Of a DNA stretch of 9,362 nt, positions 1 through 6,621 are shown piece after piece (the stretch's first letter is position 1; every line of letters begins with the position of its first letter). The notes under the pieces are model-generated. The model was not told where the DNA came from and ran no database searches. It was given only the letters and a program-made list of their open reading frames with translations. The DNA is from Bacteriovoracaceae bacterium UBA4097 (lineage in GTDB: Bacteria > Bdellovibrionota > Bacteriovoracia > Bacteriovoracales > Bacteriovoracaceae): the NCBI GenBank assembly GCA_002381765.1, contig DFXX01000031.1, forward strand, positions 4,586 through 13,947. The letters are read 5' to 3'. The position numbers were made by a program, and so were the translations under genes.

Positions 1-668
1 ACTTCCGGCACCAAGGTGTCCAGAATTTGCTCAGCACTTGGCTCATACTTGAAGTCGTATGGGTAACTTCCCTTGATTGTTTCTACATCTGTAGCAGAAA
101 CTTGCATAGGAAGTAACTGACGAACTTGAGAATCAAAAGCGATGGCAGAAATGAAAGAGTTGTAGGCAACATAAACCTTACCAACTTCTCCATTGATGAA
201 CATGCTTCCAAGTTCTTCAGCGAGCTTTCTGACTTCTTCATAAGCCGGATCATTCTTGGCAAAAGTGAAGGTCTTTGCAGAATTCACTTCTTTAGCTAGA
301 AGATCTCTAACTTTTTTCCCGATCCAGAAAAACTTTAGATCTTCGTCTTGTTTCTCATCTACAAATCTTCTTACGGTCTTGGCAAGCTGAGAGTTATATC
401 CGCCGCAAAGACCTTTATCAGAAGAAATAACCAGTACTACAGACTTATTATTATCTTTTTGCTGAAAGTACTCATTACTGTAGTTCTGAGCAAGAGCAGA
501 TACCGTTCTCACAGTATTTTCGAGCTCAGAAGAATATGGACGAAGACCTAAGATACGAACTTGAGCTTTGTTCAGCTTTGAGGCCGAAACAAGCTTCATC
601 GCTCGTGTGATCTTAAAAGTACCCTTGGTACTTTTGATCTTCTTTTTTAGGTCTTTAATATTTGCCAT
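1..668 (-). CDS. atpG: ATP synthase F1 subunit gamma, 3' end outside the window
   Basis: This is the central rotor shaft of F1Fo ATP synthase, which turns inside the alpha3beta3 head on the cytoplasmic side of the inner membrane. The reading frame starts at ATG 668-666 and stays open to the window edge, giving 222 residues of an expected 285-295. The N-terminus has the family helix with basic repeats and the TRAMKLVSASKL motif (residues 21-32). The conserved core motif SSDKGLCGGYN is at residues 82-92. The missing part is the C-terminal helix that pairs with the N-terminal one. A Shine-Dalgarno AAGGA lies about 9 nt before the start, in a 17-nt gap after atpA. By family gene order, atpD and atpC should follow beyond base 1. 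Only the window edge truncates it; there is no internal stop. Identification is secure. Confidence 0.96.
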   Translation of the reverse strand, partial: MANIKDLKKKIKSTKGTFKITRAMKLVSASKLNKAQVRILGLRPYSSELENTVRTVSALAQNYSNEYFQQKDNNKSVVLVISSDKGLCGGYNSQLAKTVRRFVDEKQDEDLKFFWIGKKVRDLLAKEVNSAKTFTFAKNDPAYEEVRKLAEELGSMFINGEVGKVYVAYNSFISAIAFDSQVRQLLPMQVSATDVETIKGSYPYDFKYEPSAEQILDTLVPE

Positions 669-685
669 GGTTATTAATCCTTAAA

Positions 686-2200
686 TTAAGCCTTGTAGCT
701 AGCAACGAAGCTCTTAACGATATCAACTACCTTAGCTTCGTTTTCTGCAGACATTTGCTTCTCGTTTCTCATAGCGTTCATAAGATCAGCGTGACGAGAG
801 TTAAGAGCAGCAACTAGATCTGCTTCAACTTGAGGAATCTTATTCACAGGAATTGAATCGAAGAAGCCTTTAGTTGCAGCGAAGATAACTACCGATTGAT
901 CGATTACATCCATTGGCGAGTATTGACCTTGCTTTAAGAGTTCAACCAAACGAGCACCACGGTTAAGCTGTCTTTGAGTTGCTTCATCAAGGTCAGAACC
1001 GAACTGAGCAAAAGCTGCAAGTTCACGATACTGAGCTAGATCTAGACGAAGAGTACCAGCTACTTTTTTCATGGCCTTAATCTGAGCCGAACCACCAACT
1101 CGAGAAACCGATAGACCTACGTTAACCGCAGGACGGATACCAGAGTTGAAAAGATCTGATTCAAGATAGATCTGACCATCGGTAATTGAAATCACGTTAG
1201 TAGGAATATAGGCAGAAACGTCGCCTTCCTGAGTTTCAATGATGGGAAGTGCAGTAAGAGATCCAGCACCCAATTCATCGTTAACTTTACAAGCACGCTC
1301 AAGAAGTCTTGAGTGAATATAGAATACATCCCCTGGGAATGCTTCACGTCCTGGAGGACGACGAAGAAGAAGGGAAAGCTGACGGTAAGCTTGAGATTGC
1401 TTAGTCAAATCATCGTAAACGATTAGAGCATGTCTACCAGAATCACGGTAGTACTCACCCATAGTACAACCAGTGTACGGAGCAAGATACTGAAGTGGAG
1501 CTGAGTGAGAAGCAGTAGCAGATACGATGATCGTATACTCAAGAGCTCCAGCTTCCATTAGTTTTTGGTAAACCTGACGAACGGTAGATTGCTTCTGACC
1601 AATGGCCACGTAAACACAAACTACGCCCTTACCTTTTTGGTTGATGATGGTATCAACGGCAACAGCTGTCTTACCAGTCTTACGGTCACCAATGATGAGC
1701 TCACGCTGACCACGTCCAATTGGAATCATGGCATCGATTGCTTTAATACCAGTTTGCATTGGCTCGTGAACAGATTTACGAGCAATGATTCCTGGAGCTT
1801 TAATTTCTACGTTACGAAATTCAGTAGTATTGATTTCACCCTGACCATCGATTGGCTCACCGATTGCGTTAACCACGCGACCTAGAAGAGCGTCACCAAC
1901 TGGTACAGAAACGATTTTCTCAGTTCTCTTAACAGTAGATCCTTCCTTAATTGAAGAGTCATCTCCAAGAACAACGATACCAACGTTATTAGCTTCGAGG
2001 TTAAGAACCATTCCTTTTACGCCAGATTCGAACTCAACAAGCTCTCCAGCAAGAACATTCTTTAATCCGAAAACTCGGGCCACACCGTCACCGATAGTTA
2101 GTACGGTTCCAATTTCATTCATCTGAAGACGAGATTCAAAGTTAGCAATACGCTCTTTGATGATTCCTGTGATTTCTTCAGGTCTAATTGATGTAGTCAT
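686..2200 (-). CDS. atpA: ATP synthase F1 subunit alpha
   Basis: Alpha subunit of the F1 head: it forms the non-catalytic nucleotide sites and completes the catalytic sites on beta. The 504 residues match the usual length (about 500-515). Visible landmarks are the N-terminal beta-barrel (about residues 25-95), the Walker A sequence GDRKTGKT at 171-178, the Walker B-type strand ending in LIVYDD (259-264), and the ATPase alpha/beta signature PAVNVGLSVS at 357-366. The arginine that reaches into the catalytic site follows directly at R367. The C-terminal helical domain fills the rest. The Lys in place of Gln in GDR(Q)TGKT is a mild variant seen in many alphas. The start at 2200-2198 is preceded by a purine-rich GGGAAGGGA Shine-Dalgarno. 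The gene sits 27 nt after atpH and 17 nt before atpG, inside one operon. Confidence 0.99.
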   Translation of the reverse strand: MTTSIRPEEITGIIKERIANFESRLQMNEIGTVLTIGDGVARVFGLKNVLAGELVEFESGVKGMVLNLEANNVGIVVLGDDSSIKEGSTVKRTEKIVSVPVGDALLGRVVNAIGEPIDGQGEINTTEFRNVEIKAPGIIARKSVHEPMQTGIKAIDAMIPIGRGQRELIIGDRKTGKTAVAVDTIINQKGKGVVCVYVAIGQKQSTVRQVYQKLMEAGALEYTIIVSATASHSAPLQYLAPYTGCTMGEYYRDSGRHALIVYDDLTKQSQAYRQLSLLLRRPPGREAFPGDVFYIHSRLLERACKVNDELGAGSLTALPIIETQEGDVSAYIPTNVISITDGQIYLESDLFNSGIRPAVNVGLSVSRVGGSAQIKAMKKVAGTLRLDLAQYRELAAFAQFGSDLDEATQRQLNRGARLVELLKQGQYSPMDVIDQSVVIFAATKGFFDSIPVNKIPQVEADLVAALNSRHADLMNAMRNEKQMSAENEAKVVDIVKSFVASYKA

Positions 2201-2227
2201 CGAAAGTCCCTTCCCTTTTTGGGTTTA

Positions 2228-2767
2228 TTATTCGCTTAAAATTGATTGTTTAAATTGCTCTAACTGATTATCAAGAGAAGCATCCAACTGAAGATCTTCA
2301 ACTGTAACTTTATAACCAGCAGTCATATTTTTATTTGAAACATAATCTAGATGAGGAGTCTTGCCTAATTTCTGCTTAAGAAAAGTCAGGATTTTTTCTT
2401 TAAATGCTGGATCAAGATCAGCAGCATTTCCTTCGATAGTTCCCTTGATGAATCCTCTGCGATCATCGTCCATTACGATTACTTCTTTAACAATTAACGG
2501 AAGAATTCCGATTCTTTTTTCATCGATTAAGAAATTGATGGTCTCGGTAGTGATGGGAGAAAGATTTAATTTTTTAGCAACATCATTAAAAACAACTCTT
2601 TTTTCATCAAGCGTAAACAGCTCGAGGAAAAGAACATTTTCAAGCGCATTAGAGTTATTAATAACTTCCGTTAGCTTGGTAAGCTCATCTGCGATATTTA
2701 CTTTTTTGTCATCACCAAGCTCAAGAAGAGACTGGGCATATACTTTAGCGACGGTTTGTTCTTTCAT
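2228..2767 (-). CDS. atpH: ATP synthase F1 subunit delta (OSCP-type)
   Basis: The delta subunit caps the alpha3beta3 head and ties it to the b/b' peripheral stalk. The 179 residues match the family length (about 175-185). The N-terminal half has the expected helical-bundle pattern starting VAKVYAQSLLEL (residues 7-18). The C-terminal GYKVTVEDLQLDASL stretch (about 151-165) matches the family's conserved strand pair, in which a G-x-x-(V/I)-x-(V/I) run is followed by a D-x-S. The divergent middle is normal for delta. The ATG overlaps the atpF stop by one base (TAATG at 2769-2765), so translation is probably coupled. A weak AAAGG lies about 8 nt upstream inside the atpF coding end. Its place between atpF and atpA is the standard one. 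Confidence 0.95.
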   Translation of the reverse strand: MKEQTVAKVYAQSLLELGDDKKVNIADELTKLTEVINNSNALENVLFLELFTLDEKRVVFNDVAKKLNLSPITTETINFLIDEKRIGILPLIVKEVIVMDDDRRGFIKGTIEGNAADLDPAFKEKILTFLKQKLGKTPHLDYVSNKNMTAGYKVTVEDLQLDASLDNQLEQFKQSILSE

Positions 2768-3312
2768 TATGACAACCTTTGAAGAAGCTTACTTGAAGCT
2801 TTGCTTTGGAAATCTTGATTTGTCTTGATGGTAGATTTTGTTTCTTTAATTACCTGGTCAAGAAGTTCAGCATTGAGCTTATCCATCATGGCCTTTTTGT
2901 CGGCTTGGATTTTGGCACTAGCATCGGTTTTAAGCTTATGCGTTTTATCTTCGACTTCCTTTGATACATTTTTCTCAAAGGCAGCAACATCATTGTTTGC
3001 CTGATCCTCTATAAGCTTTAGTTCGCTAGTAAGTGAAGCAAGCTTTCTTTGCTCGGCTTCTAACATCATTTGAGCTTCTTTAGACTTAATACTGGCTCTC
3101 TCGAGAGTGTTAGATACTTCTTCAGATCTTGTATTGAAGTAGTTGTGAAGAGGTGTTTTTAATTTCCAAACAAGAAAGCCAACCAGGATAGCAACGTTTA
3201 CAGCTGGTGCAATCAGATCAGTAACAGATCCATGGTCACCGCTGTTAGATGCACCCCAAGCCTGAGTAGCAACTGTTAGGGCCGTAAGAGCGTAGGCTGA
3301 CAAAAAGCGCAT
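2767..3312 (-). CDS. atpF: ATP synthase Fo subunit b (peripheral stalk)
   Basis: Peripheral stalk subunit b, expected to pair with the b' product of the preceding gene. It is about 181 residues. An N-terminal hydrophobic stretch (about residues 3-20) looks like a signal peptide, with a possible cleavage point after AWG near residue 20. The true membrane helix follows (APAVNVAILVGFLVWKL), then a long charged, alanine-rich coiled coil to the C-terminus with heptad-like spacing. Two in-frame ATGs exist, at 3318 and 3312. The Shine-Dalgarno AAGGA (3322-3318) overlaps the first ATG itself but is 5 nt from the second, so I chose 3312; 3318 would add two residues. The stop overlaps the atpH start. 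Names for b and b' are assigned by order and length; which is formally b is less certain than the family. Confidence 0.9.
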   Translation of the reverse strand: MRFLSAYALTALTVATQAWGASNSGDHGSVTDLIAPAVNVAILVGFLVWKLKTPLHNYFNTRSEEVSNTLERASIKSKEAQMMLEAEQRKLASLTSELKLIEDQANNDVAAFEKNVSKEVEDKTHKLKTDASAKIQADKKAMMDKLNAELLDQVIKETKSTIKTNQDFQSKASSKLLQRLS

Positions 3313-3317
3313 AGACA

Positions 3318-3322
3318 TCCTT
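3318..3322 (-). promoter_or_regulatory. Shine-Dalgarno that decides the atpF start
   Basis: AAGGA lies directly after the b' stop codon. It is 5 nt from the ATG at 3312-3310 but overlaps the upstream in-frame ATG at 3318-3316, which has no other purine-rich site before it. This favours the shorter form of subunit b. Confidence 0.6.
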
Positions 3323-3764
3323 ATTGAAGAATTTTCTGTACTAAAGACTGAGCAAGAGAGTTGGCTTCAGAAAGATACTTCTCTTTATTCTGTTCAACTT
3401 CTTTATGAAATTCATTTCTCGACTGATCGATGAACTGATTAACTTCACGCTCTGTCTGCTTGTATTGTTCAGTATATTTTTGAGATACTTTTTGTTTTCT
3501 AGCAGTCAAAGTATTGAGAGCTTCACGGTTAGCTACATCAATTTTTGACTTGTACTCTGCTTGCATGCGAGTGACTTTTTCAAGTGTATCATCTGCAGAA
3601 TTTTCTAGCTTAACTGTCTTCTCTTCTCTTGTTTCAAGAACTTCTTGAAGCTTTCCAAGAAAAAGAAATTGGGCCAAAGCAAAGACAATCACGACGATGA
3701 TGAACTGGGGTAACAAGGAAGAATCTACACCCAACTGAGTGAAGATGGCCTGAACTGTTTCCAT
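3321..3764 (-). CDS. atpF': ATP synthase Fo subunit b' (second peripheral stalk subunit)
   Basis: Shorter peripheral stalk subunit (147 residues). One N-terminal membrane helix at about residues 18-37 (PQFIIVVIVFALAQFLFL) is followed by a long charged coiled coil with the typical b' pattern LGKLQEVLETREEKT (about 37-51). There is no signal-like segment before the helix, unlike its partner. Two adjacent b-type genes indicate a heterodimeric b/b' stalk as in many deltaproteobacteria, cyanobacteria and alphaproteobacteria, rather than the b2 homodimer of Escherichia coli. The start at 3764 has AAGG about 8 nt upstream. It is the first gene of the atp operon, 82 nt after the bactofilin gene; that gap holds a good promoter candidate. 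The gene could also be labelled atpX. Confidence 0.92.
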   Translation of the reverse strand: METVQAIFTQLGVDSSLLPQFIIVVIVFALAQFLFLGKLQEVLETREEKTVKLENSADDTLEKVTRMQAEYKSKIDVANREALNTLTARKQKVSQKYTEQYKQTEREVNQFIDQSRNEFHKEVEQNKEKYLSEANSLAQSLVQKILQ

Positions 3765-3804
3765 GGGTTGTACCTTATATGATCAATATAAATTAAGCAG
3801 TAAT

Positions 3805-3833
3805 TTTTTAAGCCGCAGGGGCGATTTCGTCAA
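3805..3833 (-). promoter_or_regulatory. Candidate sigma-70 promoter of the atp operon
   Basis: On the minus strand, TTGACG (3833-3828, five of six bases of the -35 consensus) is followed by a 17-nt spacer and TAAAAA (3810-3805, four of six of the -10 consensus). This would place transcription start near 3798 with a leader of about 35 nt to the b' ATG. A second -10-like TATATT (3790-3785) has no good -35 partner. The site is in the only sizeable gap (82 nt) among the downstream genes, which supports an independent start for the ATP synthase genes. Read-through from parAB-bactofilin remains possible, since no terminator hairpin is visible in the gap. Confidence 0.5.
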
Positions 3834-3846
3834 GGAAATTAGGGGC

Positions 3847-4182
3847 TTATTTTTTATCCTTCATCTTAGTTATTCCGTGGAAAATAACCCCTTCTTCAAC
3901 AATGAGGCTGGGACTGGTAACTGTCCCCTCAAACCTTGCGGGGCGTCTTATTTCCACTCGAGATGAAGCCTTGATAGTTCCCTTCACAGACCCCGAAATA
4001 ATCACAATATTGGCATTTATATCAGCATTGATTACCGCGCCCTCTGAAATTATCAGAGTATCGTTGGAGAAAATACTGCCATTTACATAGCCCGCAATGC
4101 GAACCGTACCACTGAAGGATAAGTTCCCTTCAAATTTGCAACCTTCTTCGATGATGGCGCAAATATCATTCTTCTTGGCCAA
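3847..4182 (-). CDS. Small bactofilin family cytoskeletal/scaffold protein
   Basis: Bactofilins self-assemble into nucleotide-independent filaments or membrane-bound patches that position cell-wall enzymes or segregation proteins. This one has 111 residues and is essentially only the bactofilin core, a right-handed beta-helix. The repeating short hydrophobic strands separated by G/N turns run from about residue 10 to 104 (for example FEGNLSFSGTVRIAGYVNGSI and INANIVIISGSVKGTIKAS). Short charged ends flank the core, and there is no membrane helix or signal peptide. The start codon is TTG (4182-4180): a strong GGAGG lies 4 nt upstream, and the nearby ATG at 4193 is out of frame. It is 14 nt after parB, so probably co-transcribed with parAB. 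By analogy with Myxococcus bactofilins that confine ParABS, a role in anchoring the segregation machinery is plausible but inferred. Confidence 0.93.
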   Translation of the reverse strand: MAKKNDICAIIEEGCKFEGNLSFSGTVRIAGYVNGSIFSNDTLIISEGAVINADINANIVIISGSVKGTIKASSRVEIRRPARFEGTVTSPSLIVEEGVIFHGITKMKDKK

Positions 4183-4196
4183 GAATCCTCCATGGA

Positions 4197-5096
4197 CTAT
4201 TTCATGAGATAAGAAAATATATCATTAAATTCAGCTTCATTGCTAAATTTGATGGTGATTTCTCCGGCTCCATTCTTTTTCGACTTAACATCGAAGTGAT
4301 ATCCGGTCTTTTGCTCGAGTTTATTCTTTAACTGGCCATACTGCTCAGCAATAAATTTATTTGAGTCGGGCTTCTTGCTAATTTTCTTAGATTTTTTAGC
4401 TATTTCTTCTAATTCTCTAACTGAAAGTGTTTTAGCTACAACTTCATTGGCCAAACGCTTTATAAGTTCATCATCATTCAATGAAACGAGTACTTTGGCG
4501 TGTCCGAAAGAAAGCAGGTCTTTTTGAAGAGAAACAATGACTTCCTTCGGGAGCTTAAGCACACGTAGAAAGTTAGCAATGGTAGATCTTTCTTTTCCGA
4601 TCTTTTTAGCGACTTCTTCCTGAGTAAGTTCAAACTCATTCATCAGCTGAAAGTAGGCCAAAGCTTCTTCTACGCAGTTTAAGTCAGATCGCTGTACGTT
4701 TTCAATGATCGACATGACCAGCACGTCTTTCTTGGTTGCTCTCTTCACGACCACTGGAATCTTAGTTAAGCCCGCGAGCTTAGAAGCACGGTATCTTCTT
4801 TCACCCGCGATGATTTCGAATATACCGTCTCTTTCCACCACAATAATGGGCTGAATAACTCCATTTTCTTTGATGGACTCTGAAAGTTCCAGAAGTTCTT
4901 TTTCTTTGAAAATCTTTCTAGGTTGAGCTTTATTAGCAACTATTTTGTCCACGTCAACCAACATGGGTTGCGTTTCAACTTTAACTTCTTTTTTTGGTTC
5001 TATAGGGGCATCCGACGGAGAATCGGTATAACTACCAGGATTATTACCCAGGAGTGCCGCCATACCTTTACCGAGCTGGATTTTATTTTTTTGCAT
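4197..5096 (-). CDS. parB: Chromosome partitioning protein ParB (Spo0J/Noc-type CTPase)
   Basis: ParB binds parS, loads as a CTP-dependent sliding clamp, spreads on neighbouring DNA and stimulates ParA. The 299 residues show the full family layout. A short N-terminal ParA-activating peptide LGKGMAALLG (8-17) is followed by an acidic, proline-rich linker to about 43. The CTP-binding N-domain (45-145) contains GERRYRA at 98-104 and ENVQR at 132-136. A helix-turn-helix parS-binding domain begins LTQEEVAKKIG (157-167) and continues to about 235. A lysine-rich linker leads to the C-terminal dimerisation domain (about 245-299). The conserved LNP after ENVQRSD reads LNC (C141). The Shine-Dalgarno overlaps the parA stop, so expression is coupled to parA. 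Two matching parS sites lie upstream in this window. Confidence 0.98.
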   Translation of the reverse strand: MQKNKIQLGKGMAALLGNNPGSYTDSPSDAPIEPKKEVKVETQPMLVDVDKIVANKAQPRKIFKEKELLELSESIKENGVIQPIIVVERDGIFEIIAGERRYRASKLAGLTKIPVVVKRATKKDVLVMSIIENVQRSDLNCVEEALAYFQLMNEFELTQEEVAKKIGKERSTIANFLRVLKLPKEVIVSLQKDLLSFGHAKVLVSLNDDELIKRLANEVVAKTLSVRELEEIAKKSKKISKKPDSNKFIAEQYGQLKNKLEQKTGYHFDVKSKKNGAGEITIKFSNEAEFNDIFSYLMK

Positions 5097-5101
5097 GTCT
5101 T

Positions 5102-5108
5102 ACTCCTA
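5102..5108 (-). promoter_or_regulatory. parB ribosome binding site built into the parA stop codon
   Basis: The parA stop TAG is the first part of TAGGAGT, a good Shine-Dalgarno about 6 nt before the parB ATG at 5096. Ribosomes ending parA would be delivered onto the parB start, helping to fix the ParA:ParB ratio. Confidence 0.65.
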
Positions 5109-5948
5109 CGGGTTTGGCTGATAATCTTCGAATTTAGGAATCTGATTAAGTGGCAGCTTTGGCTGTGCCGGTTCTGGCTTCTTCTCCGACTTCAGGATAA
5201 TTTCCCGAGCGAGGGAGAGATAAGCTTCGCTTCCTTTCGAAGTTATATCGTAAAGAATGATAGGCTTACCAAAGCTAGTACACTCGGAAAGCTTCACATT
5301 TCTAGGAATAATTGATTTTAGAATGTCGTCCTTGAAGTGAGTCATCAAGTCGTTTGCAACAAGCTTACATAGATTGTTTCGCGAATCATACATCGTAAGC
5401 AAAATTCCCTCTAAAGAAAGTCTTGGATTCAAAGAAGCTCGGATAAGGCGAACGGTATTCAGCAGCTGAGAGAGCCCTTCCATTGCCAAGAATTCAGTCT
5501 GCATCGGCACCAGGTAGGTATGTGCTGCAGTGAAAGCATTTACCGTAAGAAGGTTAAGCGAAGGAGCACAGTCGATGATGATATAATCATATTTGTGATG
5601 AATTGCCTCTAAGGCAACCTTCAACTTAGATTCTCGAGCAAACATATGAACAAGTTCCAGCTCAGCCCCGACTAGATCATTATTTGATGGGCATACATCT
5701 AATAGAGGTAACTCGGTCTTATAAGTACAGCTTTCAAAACTCTCTTCATTGATAAGAGCGTGATAAATATTGGCCTTAGCAAATGTATCTTTTTCGATGC
5801 CCAAGCAAGAGCTGGCATTGCCCTGAGGATCCAGATCGATAAGAAGGGTCCTCTTTTCTGCTGCGGCGAGGCATGCGCTTAAGTTGACTGAAGTAGTCGT
5901 CTTTCCAACGCCACCTTTCTGATTAGCGATTGCAATGATTTTAGCCAT
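5106..5948 (-). CDS. parA: Chromosome partitioning ATPase ParA (Soj/MinD superfamily)
   Basis: ParA is a deviant-Walker ATPase that binds the nucleoid as an ATP dimer and moves ParB-parS complexes. The 280 residues include the deviant Walker A KGGVGKTTT at 11-19 with the signature lysine K11, Walker A' LLIDLDPQGNA at 35-45 (D40), and Walker B YIIIDCAPSL at 122-131 (D126). The LVPMQTEFLAMEGL segment (146-159) and the C-terminal FGKPII motif (226-231) are also typical. The usual LSEAPSFGKP reads LSECTSFGKP here. A proline/lysine-rich tail of about 27 residues follows the fold (from about 254), longer than in minimal Soj proteins. The short N-terminus with no helix-turn-helix marks it as chromosomal-type (ParA Ib-like in start, Soj in sequence). 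The start at 5948 has GAGG 6 nt upstream. It lies 37 nt after rsmG. Confidence 0.98.
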   Translation of the reverse strand: MAKIIAIANQKGGVGKTTTSVNLSACLAAAEKRTLLIDLDPQGNASSCLGIEKDTFAKANIYHALINEESFESCTYKTELPLLDVCPSNNDLVGAELELVHMFARESKLKVALEAIHHKYDYIIIDCAPSLNLLTVNAFTAAHTYLVPMQTEFLAMEGLSQLLNTVRLIRASLNPRLSLEGILLTMYDSRNNLCKLVANDLMTHFKDDILKSIIPRNVKLSECTSFGKPIILYDITSKGSEAYLSLAREIILKSEKKPEPAQPKLPLNQIPKFEDYQPNP

Positions 5949-5978
5949 TTAGATCCTCGCGATTGATTAATTGTGAAC

Positions 5979-6011
5979 CTTATATTTAAAGAAAATCAGA
6001 TAGTTTGACAA
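5979..6011 (-). promoter_or_regulatory. Weak candidate promoter for parA
   Basis: TTGTCA (6011-6006, five of six of the -35 consensus) is followed by an AT-rich stretch. TTAAAT with a 16-nt spacer matches four of six -10 bases. TATAAG (5984-5979) matches five of six but would need a 21-nt spacer, which is too long. Overall support is modest. The parS palindrome lies only about 10 bp upstream of the -35, so ParB could influence any promoter here. Confidence 0.25.
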
Positions 6012-6621
6012 GGGTTTTCACTGTTCCACGTGGAACATTTTGAGCGGCGAATGAGACAAGAAAGCGCTGCTGAGTTCCCGGGACTTTTATCTCTTGATTC
6101 TCAAGGATTTTCCACTCGGGAAGTTTCTTAAGACTCTCTCCTTCCAATTCCATAAAGTTTGGCCCCTTATAAAAGAAGACATTAAGATCATTAGTTGTTC
6201 TATGAATGATCGGAAGATAATCCTTAACAGTGCCGACTGCTTTAAAGGTGATAACTGCCGAGCGGTCGAAAAGAAAGTCCTCAAGTCTAGAGTGCACTAG
6301 TCTTACATTTTTAATACCTAGCTCTGCTGCAATTAGTGTCACTGCATCCGCTTTCTTGCGACGTGACTCCACGCCTACAAACTGAACCTCGGGAAGCATT
6401 TTGGCCAAAGGCAGGATTGGAAATCCACCGCCGAAGCCCACATCCACTACCAATCCCTTTGTCTTGACCTGCTTCTGGAAAAGATCAGATTGCATATAAG
6501 GATTAATCGAATCTAAGATCTGCTTATGATAAAATTCATCTGGATCTAGAATGGTGGTAAGGTTTAAACCTGCTAGCTTGGTTTTTAAGACATGAAGATA
6601 TCTAATAGAGAAGTCTAACAT
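5986..6621 (-). CDS. rsmG: 16S rRNA (guanine-N7)-methyltransferase RsmG (GidB)
   Basis: RsmG uses S-adenosylmethionine to methylate N7 of a guanine in the 530 loop of 16S rRNA (G527 in E. coli numbering). The 211 residues show LNLTTI (19-24), the HKQILDSI segment (32-39), SAM-binding motif I VVDVGFGGGFP (58-68), and SRLEDF (111-116), whose arginine is conserved. Differences from the E. coli protein, aligned from memory, are an N-terminus shorter by about 22 residues, FKAVG (126-130) in place of SRAFA, and a 17-residue C-terminal tail (195-211) beyond the usual end. That tail is encoded by the parS palindrome and the sequence before parA. The ATG overlaps the mnmG stop (TAATG at 6623-6619), a coupling that supports this start; the upstream frame is open but shows no better start codon. 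Confidence 0.93.
   Translation of the reverse strand: MLDFSIRYLHVLKTKLAGLNLTTILDPDEFYHKQILDSINPYMQSDLFQKQVKTKGLVVDVGFGGGFPILPLAKMLPEVQFVGVESRRKKADAVTLIAAELGIKNVRLVHSRLEDFLFDRSAVITFKAVGTVKDYLPIIHRTTNDLNVFFYKGPNFMELEGESLKKLPEWKILENQEIKVPGTQQRFLVSFAAQNVPRGTVKTLVKLSDFL
6022..6037. promoter_or_regulatory. parS: parS centromere-like site inside the 3' end of rsmG
   Basis: TGTTCCACGTGGAACA is a perfect 16-bp palindrome matching the widely conserved parS consensus bound by chromosomal ParB (TGTTNCACGTGAAACA in Bacillus; GTTCCACGTGGAAC core in myxobacteria and pseudomonads). It is inside rsmG, where it encodes the residues V-P-R-G-T (196-200), and its near edge is 73 bp before the parA start codon. 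It is identical to the site at 8481-8496. A ParB gene with intact parS-binding and CTP motifs lies about 1 kb away. Confidence 0.93.

Noticed and set aside
1565..1885. Plus-strand open frame of 106 codons opposite atpA
   Set aside because: It is a shadow of the strongly conserved nucleotide-binding domain of atpA on the other strand.
2361..2828. Plus-strand open frame of 155 codons opposite atpH and the end of atpF
   Set aside because: It is antisense to genes with clear family motifs, shows no recognisable domain, and its composition reflects the opposite strand.
3765..3846. Possible terminator after the bactofilin gene
   Set aside because: Only a 5-bp ATTTC/GAAAT stem can be drawn, with no GC-rich stem followed by a T-run, so a rho-independent terminator is not supported.
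4945..4960. A degenerate parS-like stretch, TTGTCCACGTCAACCA
   Set aside because: It matches the parS palindrome at only about 11 of 16 positions, lacks symmetry in the arms, and is explained by parB codons for V-D-V-D-K.
4923..5315. Plus-strand open frame of 130 codons spanning the parA/parB junction
   Set aside because: It is antisense to two well-identified genes, with aromatic-rich low-quality sequence and no family resemblance.
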